Below are positions 1 to 9,328 of a stretch of DNA of 53,556 nucleotides, piece after piece. Within the stretch, counting starts at the first letter, position 1; every line of letters starts with the position of its first letter. The stretch is taken from contig QBVV01000010.1 in the NCBI GenBank assembly GCA_003284265.1, positions 1 through 53,556 on the forward strand, written 5' to 3'. The notes under the pieces were generated by a model, which saw only the letters and a list, made by a program, of their open reading frames with translations, did no database searches and was not told the DNA's origin. The translations under genes were made by a program, and so were the position numbers. Source of the stretch: SAR116 cluster bacterium AG-313-A07. GTDB taxonomy: Bacteria; Pseudomonadota; Alphaproteobacteria; Thalassobaculales; Thalassobaculaceae.

Positions 1-83
1 GGGCAACCGTAAGTGAATACTATCAGCGTTGCTTTGGGGAAGAATTACCAACTGGAAGTATTTCGTCAGCTACAGCTGAATAA
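1..83 (+). CDS. cobS: C-terminal end of cobaltochelatase subunit CobS (partial)
   Basis: Reading frame 3 is open from base 3 to a TAA at 81-83 and encodes 26 residues containing [13 protein letters not shown], which resembles the conserved tail of CobS, the AAA+ ATPase subunit of the aerobic cobalt chelatase. cobT starts 20 bases downstream, and cobS-cobT is the usual alphaproteobacterial order. CobS and CobT form the chaperone-like ATPase complex that drives cobalt insertion by CobN into hydrogenobyrinic acid a,c-diamide. The assignment rests on a short tail plus context. The rest of the gene lies outside the window. Confidence 0.7.
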   Translation, partial: ATVSEYYQRCFGEELPTGSISSATAE

Positions 84-103
84 GTATAGAATGGAGGCTC
101 TAT

Positions 104-2002
104 ATGGTGGAGTCATCGAGGGATGATGAACATCCGGTAGAGGTGTTTAAAAGATCTACAGCAGCCTGTGTTCGTGCCATGTCTGGAGAAAGAGAACTCG
201 AGGTAACTTACGGTGCAGAAACGCCAAGCATGTCGGGAGAAAAGGTTCGACTACCTCTTCCTCCGCGTGACCTAGACCCATTGGAAGTAGCTAAAGTTAG
301 AGGCGAAGCTGATAGTCTTTCGCTTAAAAAGCGATACCATGATCAAAACGTTCACGCAGCTCGCATGCCCTCGAACCAGGCGGCGCGGGAAATTTTTGAC
401 GCAGTAGAGCAAGCTCGTGTGGAAGCTATTGGAGCTAACCGTATGGCGGGAGTAGCTCAAAATTTAGAAACAGCGCTGGACGATAGATATCGAAGACGAG
501 GTTTTGAACGTATTAGTGACAAAGATGATGCGGCTTTAACGGATGTCATACACTTGCTTGCCAGAGAGGCATTGACTGGGCAGTCCCCACCTCCATCTAC
601 TCGAAGAGTGGTAGACCTTTGGCGACCGTGGGTTCAATCAAAATTAGGTAACACACTAAACGAATTAGAAGCATTTGTTGCCGATCAAGATGCATATGCA
701 GACCATGCTCGGCAGCTGATAATGGACTTAGATTTGGAGGTTGGTGAAGAAGGTTTAGCAGATGATGAGTCGAGCGATAGTCAGGATGATAGTGAAGGCG
801 GTGACTCAGATGAGATGAATGACTCTGGAACTCAAGGTGCAAGTGAAGATGGAGATGAGTCGGAAATGCTTCCATCCGAAATGGAGGCTGGTGATGAGTC
901 GGCTGATGGTGAAGATGGTGAAGATATGGATATGGAACCGGGAGGTGGTGATGAAGAACCAGCGAACCCAAGCACCCCGCCTATGTTCCACAATTCGGAT
1001 GATGCACAAAAGGCTATTTATAAAGTTTTCACGACAACCAATGATGAAATCATTCCAGCTTCTGAACTCTGCGATCCAGAGGAGTTAACAAGGTTACGCG
1101 CGCTATTAGACCAACAGTTAAGCCATCTTCAAGGATTAATTGGGAAACTTGCAAATCGTCTCCAACGTAAATTGCTTGCGCAGCAAAATCGCTCTTGGCT
1201 TTTTGATCTAGACGAGGGTATTTTGGATGCAGGGAGATTGTCACGAGTTGTGACAGCGCCACTTTTCCCTCTTTCATACAAAATGGAGAAAGATACAGAG
1301 TTTAGAGATACAGTGGTCTCACTTTTAATCGATAATTCTGGCTCTATGCGGGGACGACCTATAACGATAGCAGCTATGAGCGCAGATATCTTAGCAAGGA
1401 CGCTAGAAAGATGCGGAGTGAAAGTTGAGATTCTAGGGTTTACAACTAAACAGTGGAAGGGTGGGGCCTCTAGGGAGAAATGGATAAGTGATGGAAAGCC
1501 ACAAAACCCGGGTAGATTGAATGATTTAAGGCATATTGTCTATAAATCGGCTGACTCTCCTTGGCGCCATGCCAGAAAAGCGCTCGGATTGATGCTGCGT
1601 GAGGGAATACTCAAAGAAAATATCGATGGTGAAGCTTTGATGTGGGCGCATCAGAGGTTACTGGCTCGCCCAGAAGAGAGACGTATTTTGATGGTTATCT
1701 CTGATGGCGCTCCGGTGGATGATTCAACCCTTTCGGTAAACCCGGGAAATTATTTAGAGAAACATTTGAGAGAAACGATACAATTTATTGAGACCCGTTC
1801 TCCTGTAGAGTTAGTAGCAATAGGAATTGGACACGACGTGACGCGTTATTACAGAAGAGCAGTCACAATCGTTGATGCCGAACAATTAGGTGGTACAATG
1901 ATGAACCAGCTTGCAGATTTATTTGATGAGGATGATGACGGGAATCGTTCTGGCAGGACAAGAAGGCGTAAAAAGAACAAATCTAGCCTGGGCAGGGCCT
2001 GA
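104..2002 (+). CDS. cobT: Cobaltochelatase subunit CobT
   Basis: This 632-residue protein is the VWA-domain partner of CobS in the ATP-dependent aerobic cobalt chelatase (CobN-CobS-CobT). The N-terminal half is the CobT-specific domain. Residues of roughly 220-290 form a very acidic D/E/G/S/M-rich linker typical of CobT and BchD. The C-terminal third is a von Willebrand A domain whose MIDAS motif DNSGS lies at residues 410-414. The start ATG at 104 has GGAGG about 7 bases upstream (near 93-97). It follows cobS by 20 bases, so the two are probably one transcript. Its stop lies only 8 bases from the stop of the convergent permease gene. Length and domain order are normal for the family. Confidence 0.95.
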   Translation: MVESSRDDEHPVEVFKRSTAACVRAMSGERELEVTYGAETPSMSGEKVRLPLPPRDLDPLEVAKVRGEADSLSLKKRYHDQNVHAARMPSNQAAREIFDAVEQARVEAIGANRMAGVAQNLETALDDRYRRRGFERISDKDDAALTDVIHLLAREALTGQSPPPSTRRVVDLWRPWVQSKLGNTLNELEAFVADQDAYADHARQLIMDLDLEVGEEGLADDESSDSQDDSEGGDSDEMNDSGTQGASEDGDESEMLPSEMEAGDESADGEDGEDMDMEPGGGDEEPANPSTPPMFHNSDDAQKAIYKVFTTTNDEIIPASELCDPEELTRLRALLDQQLSHLQGLIGKLANRLQRKLLAQQNRSWLFDLDEGILDAGRLSRVVTAPLFPLSYKMEKDTEFRDTVVSLLIDNSGSMRGRPITIAAMSADILARTLERCGVKVEILGFTTKQWKGGASREKWISDGKPQNPGRLNDLRHIVYKSADSPWRHARKALGLMLREGILKENIDGEALMWAHQRLLARPEERRILMVISDGAPVDDSTLSVNPGNYLEKHLRETIQFIETRSPVELVAIGIGHDVTRYYRRAVTIVDAEQLGGTMMNQLADLFDEDDDGNRSGRTRRRKKNKSSLGRA

Positions 2003-2010
2003 TTAAAATT

Positions 2011-3666
2011 TTATTGAGCCTTATTTTGTATAGCGCGGTTTAGTAATAGCACTGGAAGCAAACCTGCTAGGACGATGGTGAGAGCAGCGGGTGCACATTC
2101 GTTCAGTAGCTCATCCGATGCATATTGATAGACGAATGTTGCTAGCGTTTCAAAATTAAAGGGTCGCAGTATCAAGGTCGCAGGCAGTTCTTTCATGATA
2201 TCTACAAAAACTAGAACTGAACCTGATATGATGGTACTTTTTATCAGTGGAGCATGAACACTAAATAGTGTTTCCCTTGGTCCTGATCCTAATGTACGGG
2301 CTGCCATATCCATGTTGTATGTCACCTTACTCAATCCAGCTTCTGCAGAGCCCAAAGCGATGGCAAGAAAACGGGTGGTGTAGCCGAATAATAACGCAGT
2401 GAGGCCGCTTCCAACGAATATACTAGCAGAAACGCCAAAAGTAAGTTTCATGGTTTCAGTGAATACAGAATCAATTGCCCCAATTGATATTAGGATGCCG
2501 ATTGCAAGAGCAGCGCCTGGAATGGCATAACCGATGGAGGCTACTCTTACGGCAATCTTAACAAGTAGGTTAGGACAAATACGGGCGGCATAGGCTAAAA
2601 ATACGCCAATTAACACTATGATTAGCGTAGCAGAGCTGGCCAGTATAAAACTGTTCCCAGCATATTCGATATATTTTGCAGAGTAAAAGCCTTCAATATT
2701 ACCTAAAGCATGATAAAGCAGAATAGCACTCGGCAGCACGAACCCTGTTAGGATTGGGAGTAGGCAGCTAAATATAGCTAGTAAAGATCGCCATCCTCTT
2801 AACTTAGTTTTTTTTATTAATTGATTCTTAGAAGAATTATGAAAACGCTGGCGTCTCCTCGATGAGCGCTCCAGCCATATTAAAATGATTATAAAGCTCA
2901 ATAAAACGAGGGCAATTTGCGCCGCTCCTCCTCTGTTTTCCATGCCAAACCATACATCAAATATCCCCACTGTAAGTGTACGAACAGCAAAATAATCGAC
3001 AGTTCCAAAATCACTTAATACTTCCATTAAACATAGCGTAACTCCAACAACGATAGCAGGCCGTGCCAGCGGTAAGGATGTGTAAAAAAAGTTTTGGGTA
3101 CCTGTAAGGCCTAATACGCGACCTGCTTCTAGTGTTGATACTGATTGCTCCAAAAAAGAAGCCCTGGTTAGAGCGTACACATACGGGTACAAGACTAAAC
3201 TTAATACAGTGATAGCTCCTCCAGGACTTCTAATTTGGGGAAACCAATAGTCTGATGAAGTCGTCCAGTTAAAGAGCATTCTTAAAAACGTCTGCACCGG
3301 TCCTGCAAATTCGAGGAAATCTGTATAGACATATGCGACGACATAAGCTGGCATTGCCATCGGAAGAATAAGTGCCCAAGCAAAAAACCTTGACCCTGGG
3401 AACTCGCACATGGCAACAAGCCACGCGGTTCCAGTACCAATTATTGATACAAAAGCCCCTACACCAAACATTAACAGCACTGAATTATAGATATAAGTTG
3501 GAAGCACCGAGGTTGCTAGATGAATCCAAACATTCTCTTCGGGTGAAATCGCAATCCAAATAATGCCAATTATAGGCGAAGCAATGATAATTGCTATAAG
3601 AATAGAAGTAATAAGCCAATTACGATTGGCTCCGTATAACGTCTTAGTTAGGCTTCTTTGTTTCAT
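2011..3666 (-). CDS. Fe(III)-type ABC transporter permease (FbpB/AfuB family, fused double permease)
   Basis: This is a 551-residue polytopic inner-membrane protein with two permease modules, as in the FbpB/SfuB/AfuB family that imports ferric iron from a periplasmic binding protein. EAA-type cytoplasmic loops are seen at about residues 180-205 (EAGRVLGL..., LPLARPA) and 451-480 (MAARTLGSGPRE...). The segment ELPATLILRPFNFETLA near the C-terminus is typical of iron permeases. No binding-protein or ATPase gene lies beside it: it converges on cobT and diverges from the cobalamin riboswitch operon. Fe(III) is the family expectation; its place among B12 genes leaves another metal or substrate possible. 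Confidence 0.85.
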   Translation of the reverse strand: MKQRSLTKTLYGANRNWLITSILIAIIIASPIIGIIWIAISPEENVWIHLATSVLPTYIYNSVLLMFGVGAFVSIIGTGTAWLVAMCEFPGSRFFAWALILPMAMPAYVVAYVYTDFLEFAGPVQTFLRMLFNWTTSSDYWFPQIRSPGGAITVLSLVLYPYVYALTRASFLEQSVSTLEAGRVLGLTGTQNFFYTSLPLARPAIVVGVTLCLMEVLSDFGTVDYFAVRTLTVGIFDVWFGMENRGGAAQIALVLLSFIIILIWLERSSRRRQRFHNSSKNQLIKKTKLRGWRSLLAIFSCLLPILTGFVLPSAILLYHALGNIEGFYSAKYIEYAGNSFILASSATLIIVLIGVFLAYAARICPNLLVKIAVRVASIGYAIPGAALAIGILISIGAIDSVFTETMKLTFGVSASIFVGSGLTALLFGYTTRFLAIALGSAEAGLSKVTYNMDMAARTLGSGPRETLFSVHAPLIKSTIISGSVLVFVDIMKELPATLILRPFNFETLATFVYQYASDELLNECAPAALTIVLAGLLPVLLLNRAIQNKAQ

Positions 3667-3865
3667 TTACTGGCCAGGTATTTTGGTCTTGAGTGGCATA
3701 GACTTTGATTTTTACGTTAGCAGTTTGGCTAATTTTCTTGATGTAATTTTTGTATGGTTTGCGAAACAGTATTTAAGTTATGGATATATAAATTAACACA
3801 GGCTCCTTTTGGCATGAATGAGAATAACTAACAAGACTGCTTAAAACAGAAAAATAATCTATGAC
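3667..3865. other. Divergent intergenic region between permease and cobW operon (left part)
   Basis: AT-rich spacer that must carry the leftward promoter of the permease gene. I see no convincing Fur, Irr or other operator and no credible small gene. An open frame here (3563-3796) overlaps the start of the permease on the other strand, lacks a ribosome-binding site and looks like a shadow. The rest of the 490-base gene-free stretch, 3866-4168, holds the candidate promoter, the cobalamin riboswitch and a possible expression-platform hairpin, listed separately. Confidence 0.5.
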
Positions 3866-3895
3866 TTGACTTAAGGTCGTATTACCGTTTCAAAT
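3866..3895 (+). promoter_or_regulatory. Candidate sigma70 promoter of the cobW-cobN transcript
   Basis: TTGACT at 3866-3871 is a good -35 box. After an 18-base spacer, TCAAAT at 3890-3895 matches the -10 consensus at four of six positions. Transcription would then begin at about 3902, just before the first conserved riboswitch bases, which is where a leader RNA should start. This is pattern inference only. Confidence 0.35.
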
Positions 3896-3904
3896 GTGAT
3901 CATC

Positions 3905-4075
3905 GATGGTTTCCCAAGATTTTGGGATTCAAAGGGAACGTAGTTAGAATCTGCGGCTGCCCCCGCAACTGTAAGCGGAGAGTTTTAGGTCTTTGATACC
4001 ACTGGGCTTGTTTTGTGTGGTCTGGGAAGGTTGATCTAGTAACTGCGACCCGTAAGCCAGGAGACCTACCAGCGA
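3905..4075 (+). ncRNA. Cobalamin (AdoCbl-type) riboswitch
   Basis: The conserved blocks of the B12-box riboswitch occur in order: GGTTTCCC (from 3908), GGGATTCAAAGGGAA, the core GCGGCTGCCCCCGCAACTGT, CCACTGGG, CTGGGAAGG, and finally GACCCGTAAGCCAGGAGACC with CTACC ending near 4070. This is the complete aptamer, including the B12 box near the 3' end. It lies about 90 bases upstream of cobW-cobN on the same strand. Cobalamin or adenosylcobalamin binding should therefore reduce expression of these cobalt-chelation genes. The element points away from the neighbouring permease gene, so it cannot control that gene directly. Confidence 0.95.
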
Positions 4076-4086
4076 TATCGTTACTA

Positions 4087-4112
4087 ATCCTAGATCGGGG
4101 TGATATTAGGAT
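4087..4112 (+). promoter_or_regulatory. Possible riboswitch expression-platform hairpin
   Basis: ATCCTA-g-ATC at 4087-4096 can pair with GAT-at-TAGGAT at 4102-4112 around a GGGGT loop. It lies between the end of the B12 aptamer and the cobW start. No U-run follows, so it is not an obvious intrinsic terminator. It may be part of a translational or alternative-pairing switch, or may simply be a fixed hairpin. Confidence 0.3.
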
Positions 4113-4168
4113 GCGGTAGTTCCGTTAGGTGGCGACTATAGGTCTAGTTTGCTATTATGGAGCGCCTG

Positions 4169-5221
4169 ATGGAAGCAAAAGAAAAAAAACAATCTCTAAG
4201 GAAAATTCCTGCCACTGTTATTACAGGCTTTCTAGGTTCGGGAAAAACGAGCTTAATACAACATTTAATATCGACTGCTAATGGTCTCCAACTTGCTTTT
4301 ATTATCAACGAATTTGGAGATCTAGGGGTTGATAAAGAGTTGTTGCTGGGATGTGGATTAGAAAATTGTGATGAACGGGACGTTGTCGAACTTGCAAATG
4401 GTTGTATCTGTTGTACGGTGGCGGATGACTTCCTTCCTACCATGGAATTTCTTTTAAACAGACCAAACCCTCCGGAGCACATTATCATAGAGACCTCAGG
4501 TTTGGCATTACCGAAGCCTTTGATAAAAGCATTTAGTTGGCCAGAGGTGAGTGCTCGGGCAACGGTAGATGGTGTGGTAGCAGTTATTGACTCAGTTGCG
4601 GTAGAAGCAGGATTATTTGCCAGCAACCCATCAGAGGTCCAAGCACAGAGGTTAGCGGATGACGCTCTGGATCATGAAAGTCCTCTAGAGGAGCTTTTTG
4701 AGGAACAGATTCAATCGGCGGATATTATCGTATTAAACAAATCGGATGGTATCGCTGACGGTTCATGGGAACGGATCGAAGGTGAGGTGGCAAAATATCA
4801 GAGATCAAAGGTTAAGGTAATTCGTGCAAGTTATGGTAAAATAGATGCTTCAATACTTTTGGGATTGGGTATTGAGGCAGAATTTGATTTAGATAGTCGT
4901 CCCTCCCATCATGAGACCTCAAGTGATCATGATCATGAAGATTTCGATAGTTTCGTTGTTACCCTTAAAGGCGATCAAGTAGCGCAAACTTTTTTGACTA
5001 AGTTAAATAATGTAATAGTGGAACACGATATCCTCAGAATTAAAGGGTTCATTAGTATTACTGGTAAGCCAATGCGTCTTGCTATCCAAGCGGTTGGGAC
5101 GCGAATAGAGACGTACTTTGACAGCTATTGGCCCCAAGGTTCTGAACGCCATTCTAAATTAGTTGTGATTGGAAAGGCGGGTTTGGAAAAAGATTTAATT
5201 TCCAAAATACTAACGAGTTAG
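4169..5221 (+). CDS. cobW: CobW-type GTPase (cobalamin biosynthesis metallochaperone, COG0523)
   Basis: Member of the G3E/COG0523 P-loop GTPases, thought to deliver or regulate metal for cobalt chelation. Visible motifs are the Walker A GFLGSGKT near the N-terminus, the metal-binding CxCC motif in NGCICCTV, the guanine-specificity motif NKSD, and a His/Asp-rich metal-binding stretch (HHETSSDHDHED) before the C-terminal CobW_C domain. ATG 4169 is preferred because GGAG lies 6 bases upstream; an in-frame ATG at 4157 overlaps that ribosome-binding site and would add four residues. It is the first gene after the cobalamin riboswitch and lies 13 bases before cobN, as in many alphaproteobacterial cob operons. 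Confidence 0.93.
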   Translation: MEAKEKKQSLRKIPATVITGFLGSGKTSLIQHLISTANGLQLAFIINEFGDLGVDKELLLGCGLENCDERDVVELANGCICCTVADDFLPTMEFLLNRPNPPEHIIIETSGLALPKPLIKAFSWPEVSARATVDGVVAVIDSVAVEAGLFASNPSEVQAQRLADDALDHESPLEELFEEQIQSADIIVLNKSDGIADGSWERIEGEVAKYQRSKVKVIRASYGKIDASILLGLGIEAEFDLDSRPSHHETSSDHDHEDFDSFVVTLKGDQVAQTFLTKLNNVIVEHDILRIKGFISITGKPMRLAIQAVGTRIETYFDSYWPQGSERHSKLVVIGKAGLEKDLISKILTS

Positions 5222-5234
5222 CGAACAAAGAGAA

Positions 5235-8200
5235 ATGCATTTACTCGCCTCCACGAGTGGTATTATCTCTGATCAGAATGATGCCATCGATCTTTGCCAA
5301 AGTCCGGGAGACATAGTAATTTTGTCTGCGGCAGATAGTGATCTAGCCTGCCTGTCTGCCGCATTTCAACGCTTTGAGCCGGGCAAACACTCGCTTCGAT
5401 TAGCTAACTTACTGCAACTAAATCACAATCTCTCTGTTGATTTATACATTGAGAAGACGCTTTGTCATGCTCGTTTGATCATTATACGTTTAATTGGTGG
5501 TCGTAATTATTGGCTATACGGCTTAAGCGAAATTGAAGCGGTTGCCAAAAAGTTTGATATTAGATTAGTAGTAATCCCCGGCGATGACAAACCAGACTTG
5601 GAGTTGACAAGCTACTCCACTGTACCCCCGGAAATAATCGAACGATGTTGGATGTATTTTACACACGGGGGAATAGATAATGCATTAAACTTATTAATCT
5701 ACGCGAATTCAATCTTGGGTGACAAGGAGCCGTGGAAAGAACCGGCCCCTTTATTGAAAGCTGGTTTTTATTGGCCCCCAATTGATTTACCAAGCTTTTT
5801 GGATATAGAAAAGTGCTGGATACCAGGACGTTCTGTTATATTGATTACCTTTTACCGGGCTTTAATGTTGTCCGGAAACCTAGAGCCAATAAATTCGGTT
5901 ATAAATATAGTCAGAGAGTTAGGCTTCAATGCGTTGCCAATTTACGTTTCTAGCTTGAAGGATAACTTCTCTTCATCATTAATCAAATCAATACCAAGTA
6001 CCCAAAAAATAAAAGCCATATTAAACTTTACAAGTTTTGCATCTTCCAAGCTGGGTTCTGTTGGAAAGATTTCTCCATTTGAGGAGATTGATTGTCCGGT
6101 CTTCCAATTAATCCTGTCTGGTTCTTCTCAAGAAGAATGGGAGACTTCGGATGCAGGTCTATCTTCCCGAGATATTGCGATGAATGTAGCCCTACCTGAA
6201 GTTGATGGACGATTAATATCCAGGGCTGTTTCATTCAAAGCGAGCACGCACTTTGACCCGAGTACAGAATGTGCAATTGTGATTCATAACTCTAATTTAA
6301 ATAGGGTGCGATTTGTCTGTGAGCTTGTAAAAAACTGGGTGATTTTAAGTGAACTTCCTGAGAGCCAAAAGCGCGTAGCCATAATACTGAGTAATTATCC
6401 CAATAAAGATAGTCGAGTTGGAAACGGCGTTGGCTTGGACACTCCTGCCAGTCTAATTAATATCATACAGGAATTGAAAAAGTCTGGTTATCATCTGGCG
6501 GGTGAGCCAACTGATGTAGCCCAGCTTGTGGCCCAACTGATTGACGGACCAACCAATCAATTGAGCGGGAAGAAAGCTAGGACCGGTAATGTAAAACTCT
6601 CTATTGATGATTATCGTGATTTTTTTTCTGGGTTAGATTCAGCAGTGCAAGAACAGATTCTGGAGCGCTGGGGAGATTTAAGAAATGATCCATTTGTGGT
6701 TGGTGACGATTTTATTCTTTCATTACATACTTTTGGAAATCTCATTATTGGAGTTCAGCCAGCCCGAGGTTACAATATAGACCCAAAAGCTACTTACCAT
6801 GATCAAGCCCTTGTACCTCCGCACGGTTATATGGCCTTCTATGCTTGGTTACGGTATTCGTTTAAAGCTCATGCAGTTATTCAGTTAGGAAAGCATGGTA
6901 ATCTGGAGTGGCTTCCTGGAAAATCAATAGCGCTATCTGACGGATGTTTCCCTGAAGCTGTTTTGGGCCCTACCCCGCTAATCTATCCGTTTATTGTAAA
7001 TGATCCCGGTGAAGGGACACAAGCAAAACGACGAACTACCGCAACTATAGTGGATCATTTGACCCCTCCATTAACTAGAGCTGAAACTTATGGTGGTTTG
7101 ATTGATCTAGAGAATTTGTTGGACGAGTATTACCAGGCGTTAAATTTGGATCCACGTCGCACAAATTTATTATCTCAAAAAATTATAGAAAATGCTCAGA
7201 GTTTAAAAGTCGATATTGATTGTGGGATAAAACACGGGGACGCTGATTCTCAAAAACTGCAGAAATTAGATGCATATCTTTGTGATTTGAAAGAAATGCA
7301 AATTCGTGATGGCCTTCACATACTTGGTGAGAGCCCTAAAGGAAACCTTCTGCATGACCTTTTAGTAGCTTTATTGAGAGTGCCGCGCTCTGGTAGCAGA
7401 GATGAAGATGCCTCGTTGACCCGAGCCATAGCTGAAGACCTTGGCATGTTAGAATTTGATCCATTGGATTGTGATATGTCTGATATTTGGTTAGGCCAAA
7501 AACACCAATACTTATTAAATATGTTACCTATGGAAACCTGGAGAAGTAATGGCGACGCTGTGGAGCGATTAGAACTCTTAGCCAAAGCGATTGTCTCAGG
7601 AGAATTAGAAATAGACACAACATGGGTGAAAACGAAGAAAGTATTAGACTTTCTAGAAGCGCAGTTAAGGCCAGCTGTTTTAAATAGTGGTCCTAATGAA
7701 CTGGTAAGTGTTTGTGGAGCATTAGCGGGAAAGTTTATCGCACCTGGCCCGTCAGGAGCTCCAACTAGAGGCAGGAGCGATGTTTTGCCAACAGGTCGAA
7801 ACTTTTATTCGGTCGATACCCGGTCTATCCCAACGCCGACAGCGTGGACACTAGGTTGGAAGGCTGCGGGATTGGTATTAGATAAGCATCGTCAAGATCA
7901 TGGTGAGTGGCCAAAGGCGATTGCTTTATCTGCTTGGGGAACCTCAAATATGAGAACTGGTGGCGACGATATTGCCCAGGCACTTGCCTTTATGGGGGTC
8001 AGTCCCGAATGGGAACCGGTATCTGGTCGCTTGACTGGTTTTAATATTATGCCTCTTACAGTGCTAGATAGACCGAGAGTAGATGTGACTTTTCGTGTTT
8101 CGGGCTTCTTTCGTGATGCATTTCCATATCAACTGGAGCTCTTAGATTCGGCAATTAGAGCGGTAGCAATCTTAGATGAATCAAAGGAGGAAAATCCGCT

Positions 8201-8978
8201 AGCATGGACTGTTGAAAATGATATTAATGAGATGAAAAATAACGATATCGACGAAGAAACCGCGTTAAGGCTTGCAGCTACCCGAGTTTTTGGATCAAAA
8301 CCGGGAACTTATGGAGCGGGAATGCAAGCGCTGATAGATGAAGGTATTTGGGATGCTGATGTTGACTTTGCTGAAACCTACGTCGAATGGGGAGGTTTCG
8401 CGTATGGTACGGGAGTGTATGGTGAGCAGGAGCAAGAACTTTTTCGCTCTCGCCTGAAGAGAATACAAGTTGTCTTGCATAACCAAGATAATCGTGAGCA
8501 TGACATTCTGGACTCGGACGATTACTACCAATTTCAGGGTGGCCTGAGTGCTGCTGTCAGGCATTTTTCAGGAGCTCAGCCTGTCATTTATCATGGTGAT
8601 AATTCTAAACCAGAAACCCCGATGGTTAGAACTTTGGAGGATGAAATTGGTCGTGTTGTTCGGGGAAGAGCAGTAAACCCAAAATGGATACATGGTGTTA
8701 TGCGCCATGGGTATAAGGGTGGGTTTGAGCTTGCTGCTACTGTGGATTATCTATTCGCGTTTGCCGCAACATCGCGATGTGTCAAAGATCACCATTTTGA
8801 CGCAGTCTTTGAGGCTTACATAGAAAATTCAGAAGTAAGGGATTTTCTCGAGGAATATAACCTAAACGCCTTAAAAGACATTGTTGAACGGCTTACTGAA
8901 GCGCAGGACCGAGGTTTATGGAGGCCCAGCCGAAATTCCATTGTAGACCAACTGGCACAAATTAGGCTCTCAAATTAA
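5235..8978 (+). CDS. cobN: Cobaltochelatase subunit CobN
   Basis: This 1247-residue protein is the large catalytic subunit of the aerobic cobalt chelatase, which inserts Co(II) into hydrogenobyrinic acid a,c-diamide using ATP hydrolysed by CobS-CobT. It belongs to the CobN/BchH/ChlH family, and the length is full for CobN. The N-terminus (MHLLAS..., IVILSAADSDLACL) matches the family start, supporting ATG 5235. Conserved internal stretches include QLGKHGNLEWLPGKS and the C-terminal VNPKWIHGVMRHGYKGG. It follows cobW by 13 bases and should share the B12 riboswitch. cobS-cobT lie about 3 kb upstream in a separate transcription unit. Confidence 0.96.
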   Translation: MHLLASTSGIISDQNDAIDLCQSPGDIVILSAADSDLACLSAAFQRFEPGKHSLRLANLLQLNHNLSVDLYIEKTLCHARLIIIRLIGGRNYWLYGLSEIEAVAKKFDIRLVVIPGDDKPDLELTSYSTVPPEIIERCWMYFTHGGIDNALNLLIYANSILGDKEPWKEPAPLLKAGFYWPPIDLPSFLDIEKCWIPGRSVILITFYRALMLSGNLEPINSVINIVRELGFNALPIYVSSLKDNFSSSLIKSIPSTQKIKAILNFTSFASSKLGSVGKISPFEEIDCPVFQLILSGSSQEEWETSDAGLSSRDIAMNVALPEVDGRLISRAVSFKASTHFDPSTECAIVIHNSNLNRVRFVCELVKNWVILSELPESQKRVAIILSNYPNKDSRVGNGVGLDTPASLINIIQELKKSGYHLAGEPTDVAQLVAQLIDGPTNQLSGKKARTGNVKLSIDDYRDFFSGLDSAVQEQILERWGDLRNDPFVVGDDFILSLHTFGNLIIGVQPARGYNIDPKATYHDQALVPPHGYMAFYAWLRYSFKAHAVIQLGKHGNLEWLPGKSIALSDGCFPEAVLGPTPLIYPFIVNDPGEGTQAKRRTTATIVDHLTPPLTRAETYGGLIDLENLLDEYYQALNLDPRRTNLLSQKIIENAQSLKVDIDCGIKHGDADSQKLQKLDAYLCDLKEMQIRDGLHILGESPKGNLLHDLLVALLRVPRSGSRDEDASLTRAIAEDLGMLEFDPLDCDMSDIWLGQKHQYLLNMLPMETWRSNGDAVERLELLAKAIVSGELEIDTTWVKTKKVLDFLEAQLRPAVLNSGPNELVSVCGALAGKFIAPGPSGAPTRGRSDVLPTGRNFYSVDTRSIPTPTAWTLGWKAAGLVLDKHRQDHGEWPKAIALSAWGTSNMRTGGDDIAQALAFMGVSPEWEPVSGRLTGFNIMPLTVLDRPRVDVTFRVSGFFRDAFPYQLELLDSAIRAVAILDESKEENPLAWTVENDINEMKNNDIDEETALRLAATRVFGSKPGTYGAGMQALIDEGIWDADVDFAETYVEWGGFAYGTGVYGEQEQELFRSRLKRIQVVLHNQDNREHDILDSDDYYQFQGGLSAAVRHFSGAQPVIYHGDNSKPETPMVRTLEDEIGRVVRGRAVNPKWIHGVMRHGYKGGFELAATVDYLFAFAATSRCVKDHHFDAVFEAYIENSEVRDFLEEYNLNALKDIVERLTEAQDRGLWRPSRNSIVDQLAQIRLSN

Positions 8979-9082
8979 GGCTTATCGACTTAGTCAGGAA
9001 AGTTTTGATCTGTATTGCTCCGATTGGCTTATGAAATATAATGATTTTCGGCCCATATGGTAGCTAACAATAGGAGAATTTT

Positions 9083-9175
9083 ATGAATGCGGGATTAATT
9101 GCTGGAGCTGCTGTTTCCACCCTCCTCTTGTTAAAATGGCAATTGAAGACACAAGGATATTATGCCAACGATTAG
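9083..9175 (+). CDS. Candidate 30-residue single-pass membrane micro-protein
   Basis: ATG 9083 is preceded by AGGAGAATT, a strong ribosome-binding site. The 30 codons encode a short N-terminus, a hydrophobic stretch (LIAGAAVSTLLLL) able to cross the membrane, then KWQLKTQGYYAND. It begins about 100 bases after cobN and overlaps the next micro-ORF by 14 bases. I recognise no family. The ribosome-binding site and the hydrophobic segment make it more than random, but conservation cannot be judged here. Confidence 0.4.
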   Translation: MNAGLIAGAAVSTLLLLKWQLKTQGYYAND

Positions 9176-9257
9176 ATGTTTTGTTCCCTTCTTAATTTGC
9201 TTCTTGGCTACTTTTTCAGCGATAGATGTGTTAAAGAAGCTATCAATGGGCGGTTGA
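9162..9257 (+). CDS. Candidate 31-residue hydrophobic micro-protein overlapping the previous one
   Basis: ATG 9162 lies inside the end of the preceding micro-ORF in another frame, with AAGGA a few bases upstream. The product starts MPTIRCFVPFLICFLATFSA, which looks like a signal peptide or membrane segment, and ends DVLKKLSMGG. The arrangement suggests translational coupling of two tiny membrane proteins. No family is recognised, and it could be spurious. Confidence 0.3.
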   Translation: MPTIRCFVPFLICFLATFSAIDVLKKLSMGG

Positions 9258-9328
9258 GCTAGGATTAAGAGAGCCTAGGTCCATCCGTCTTGATAATTGT
9301 AACTAAAAATTAGTAGAGATTAGGTTTA

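Larger units (their letters stand above)
8979..9328. other. Intergenic region after cobN
   Basis: These 350 bases separate cobN from the IalB-family gene. They hold the two overlapping micro-ORFs listed separately (9083-9175 and 9162-9257). A weak 5-bp inverted repeat, CTAGG...CCTAG, lies near 9259-9279 and is not a convincing terminator. I see no RNA gene or repeat. Confidence 0.5.

Noticed and set aside
597..971. Minus-strand open frame with a His/Leu-rich product inside cobT
   Set aside because: It mirrors the acidic D/E/S-rich linker of CobT in antisense; composition is a by-product of that linker and no ribosome-binding site is seen.
3563..3796. Plus-strand open frame over the permease start
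   Set aside because: It overlaps a well-supported gene on the other strand, has no good ribosome-binding site, and the product looks like no protein family.
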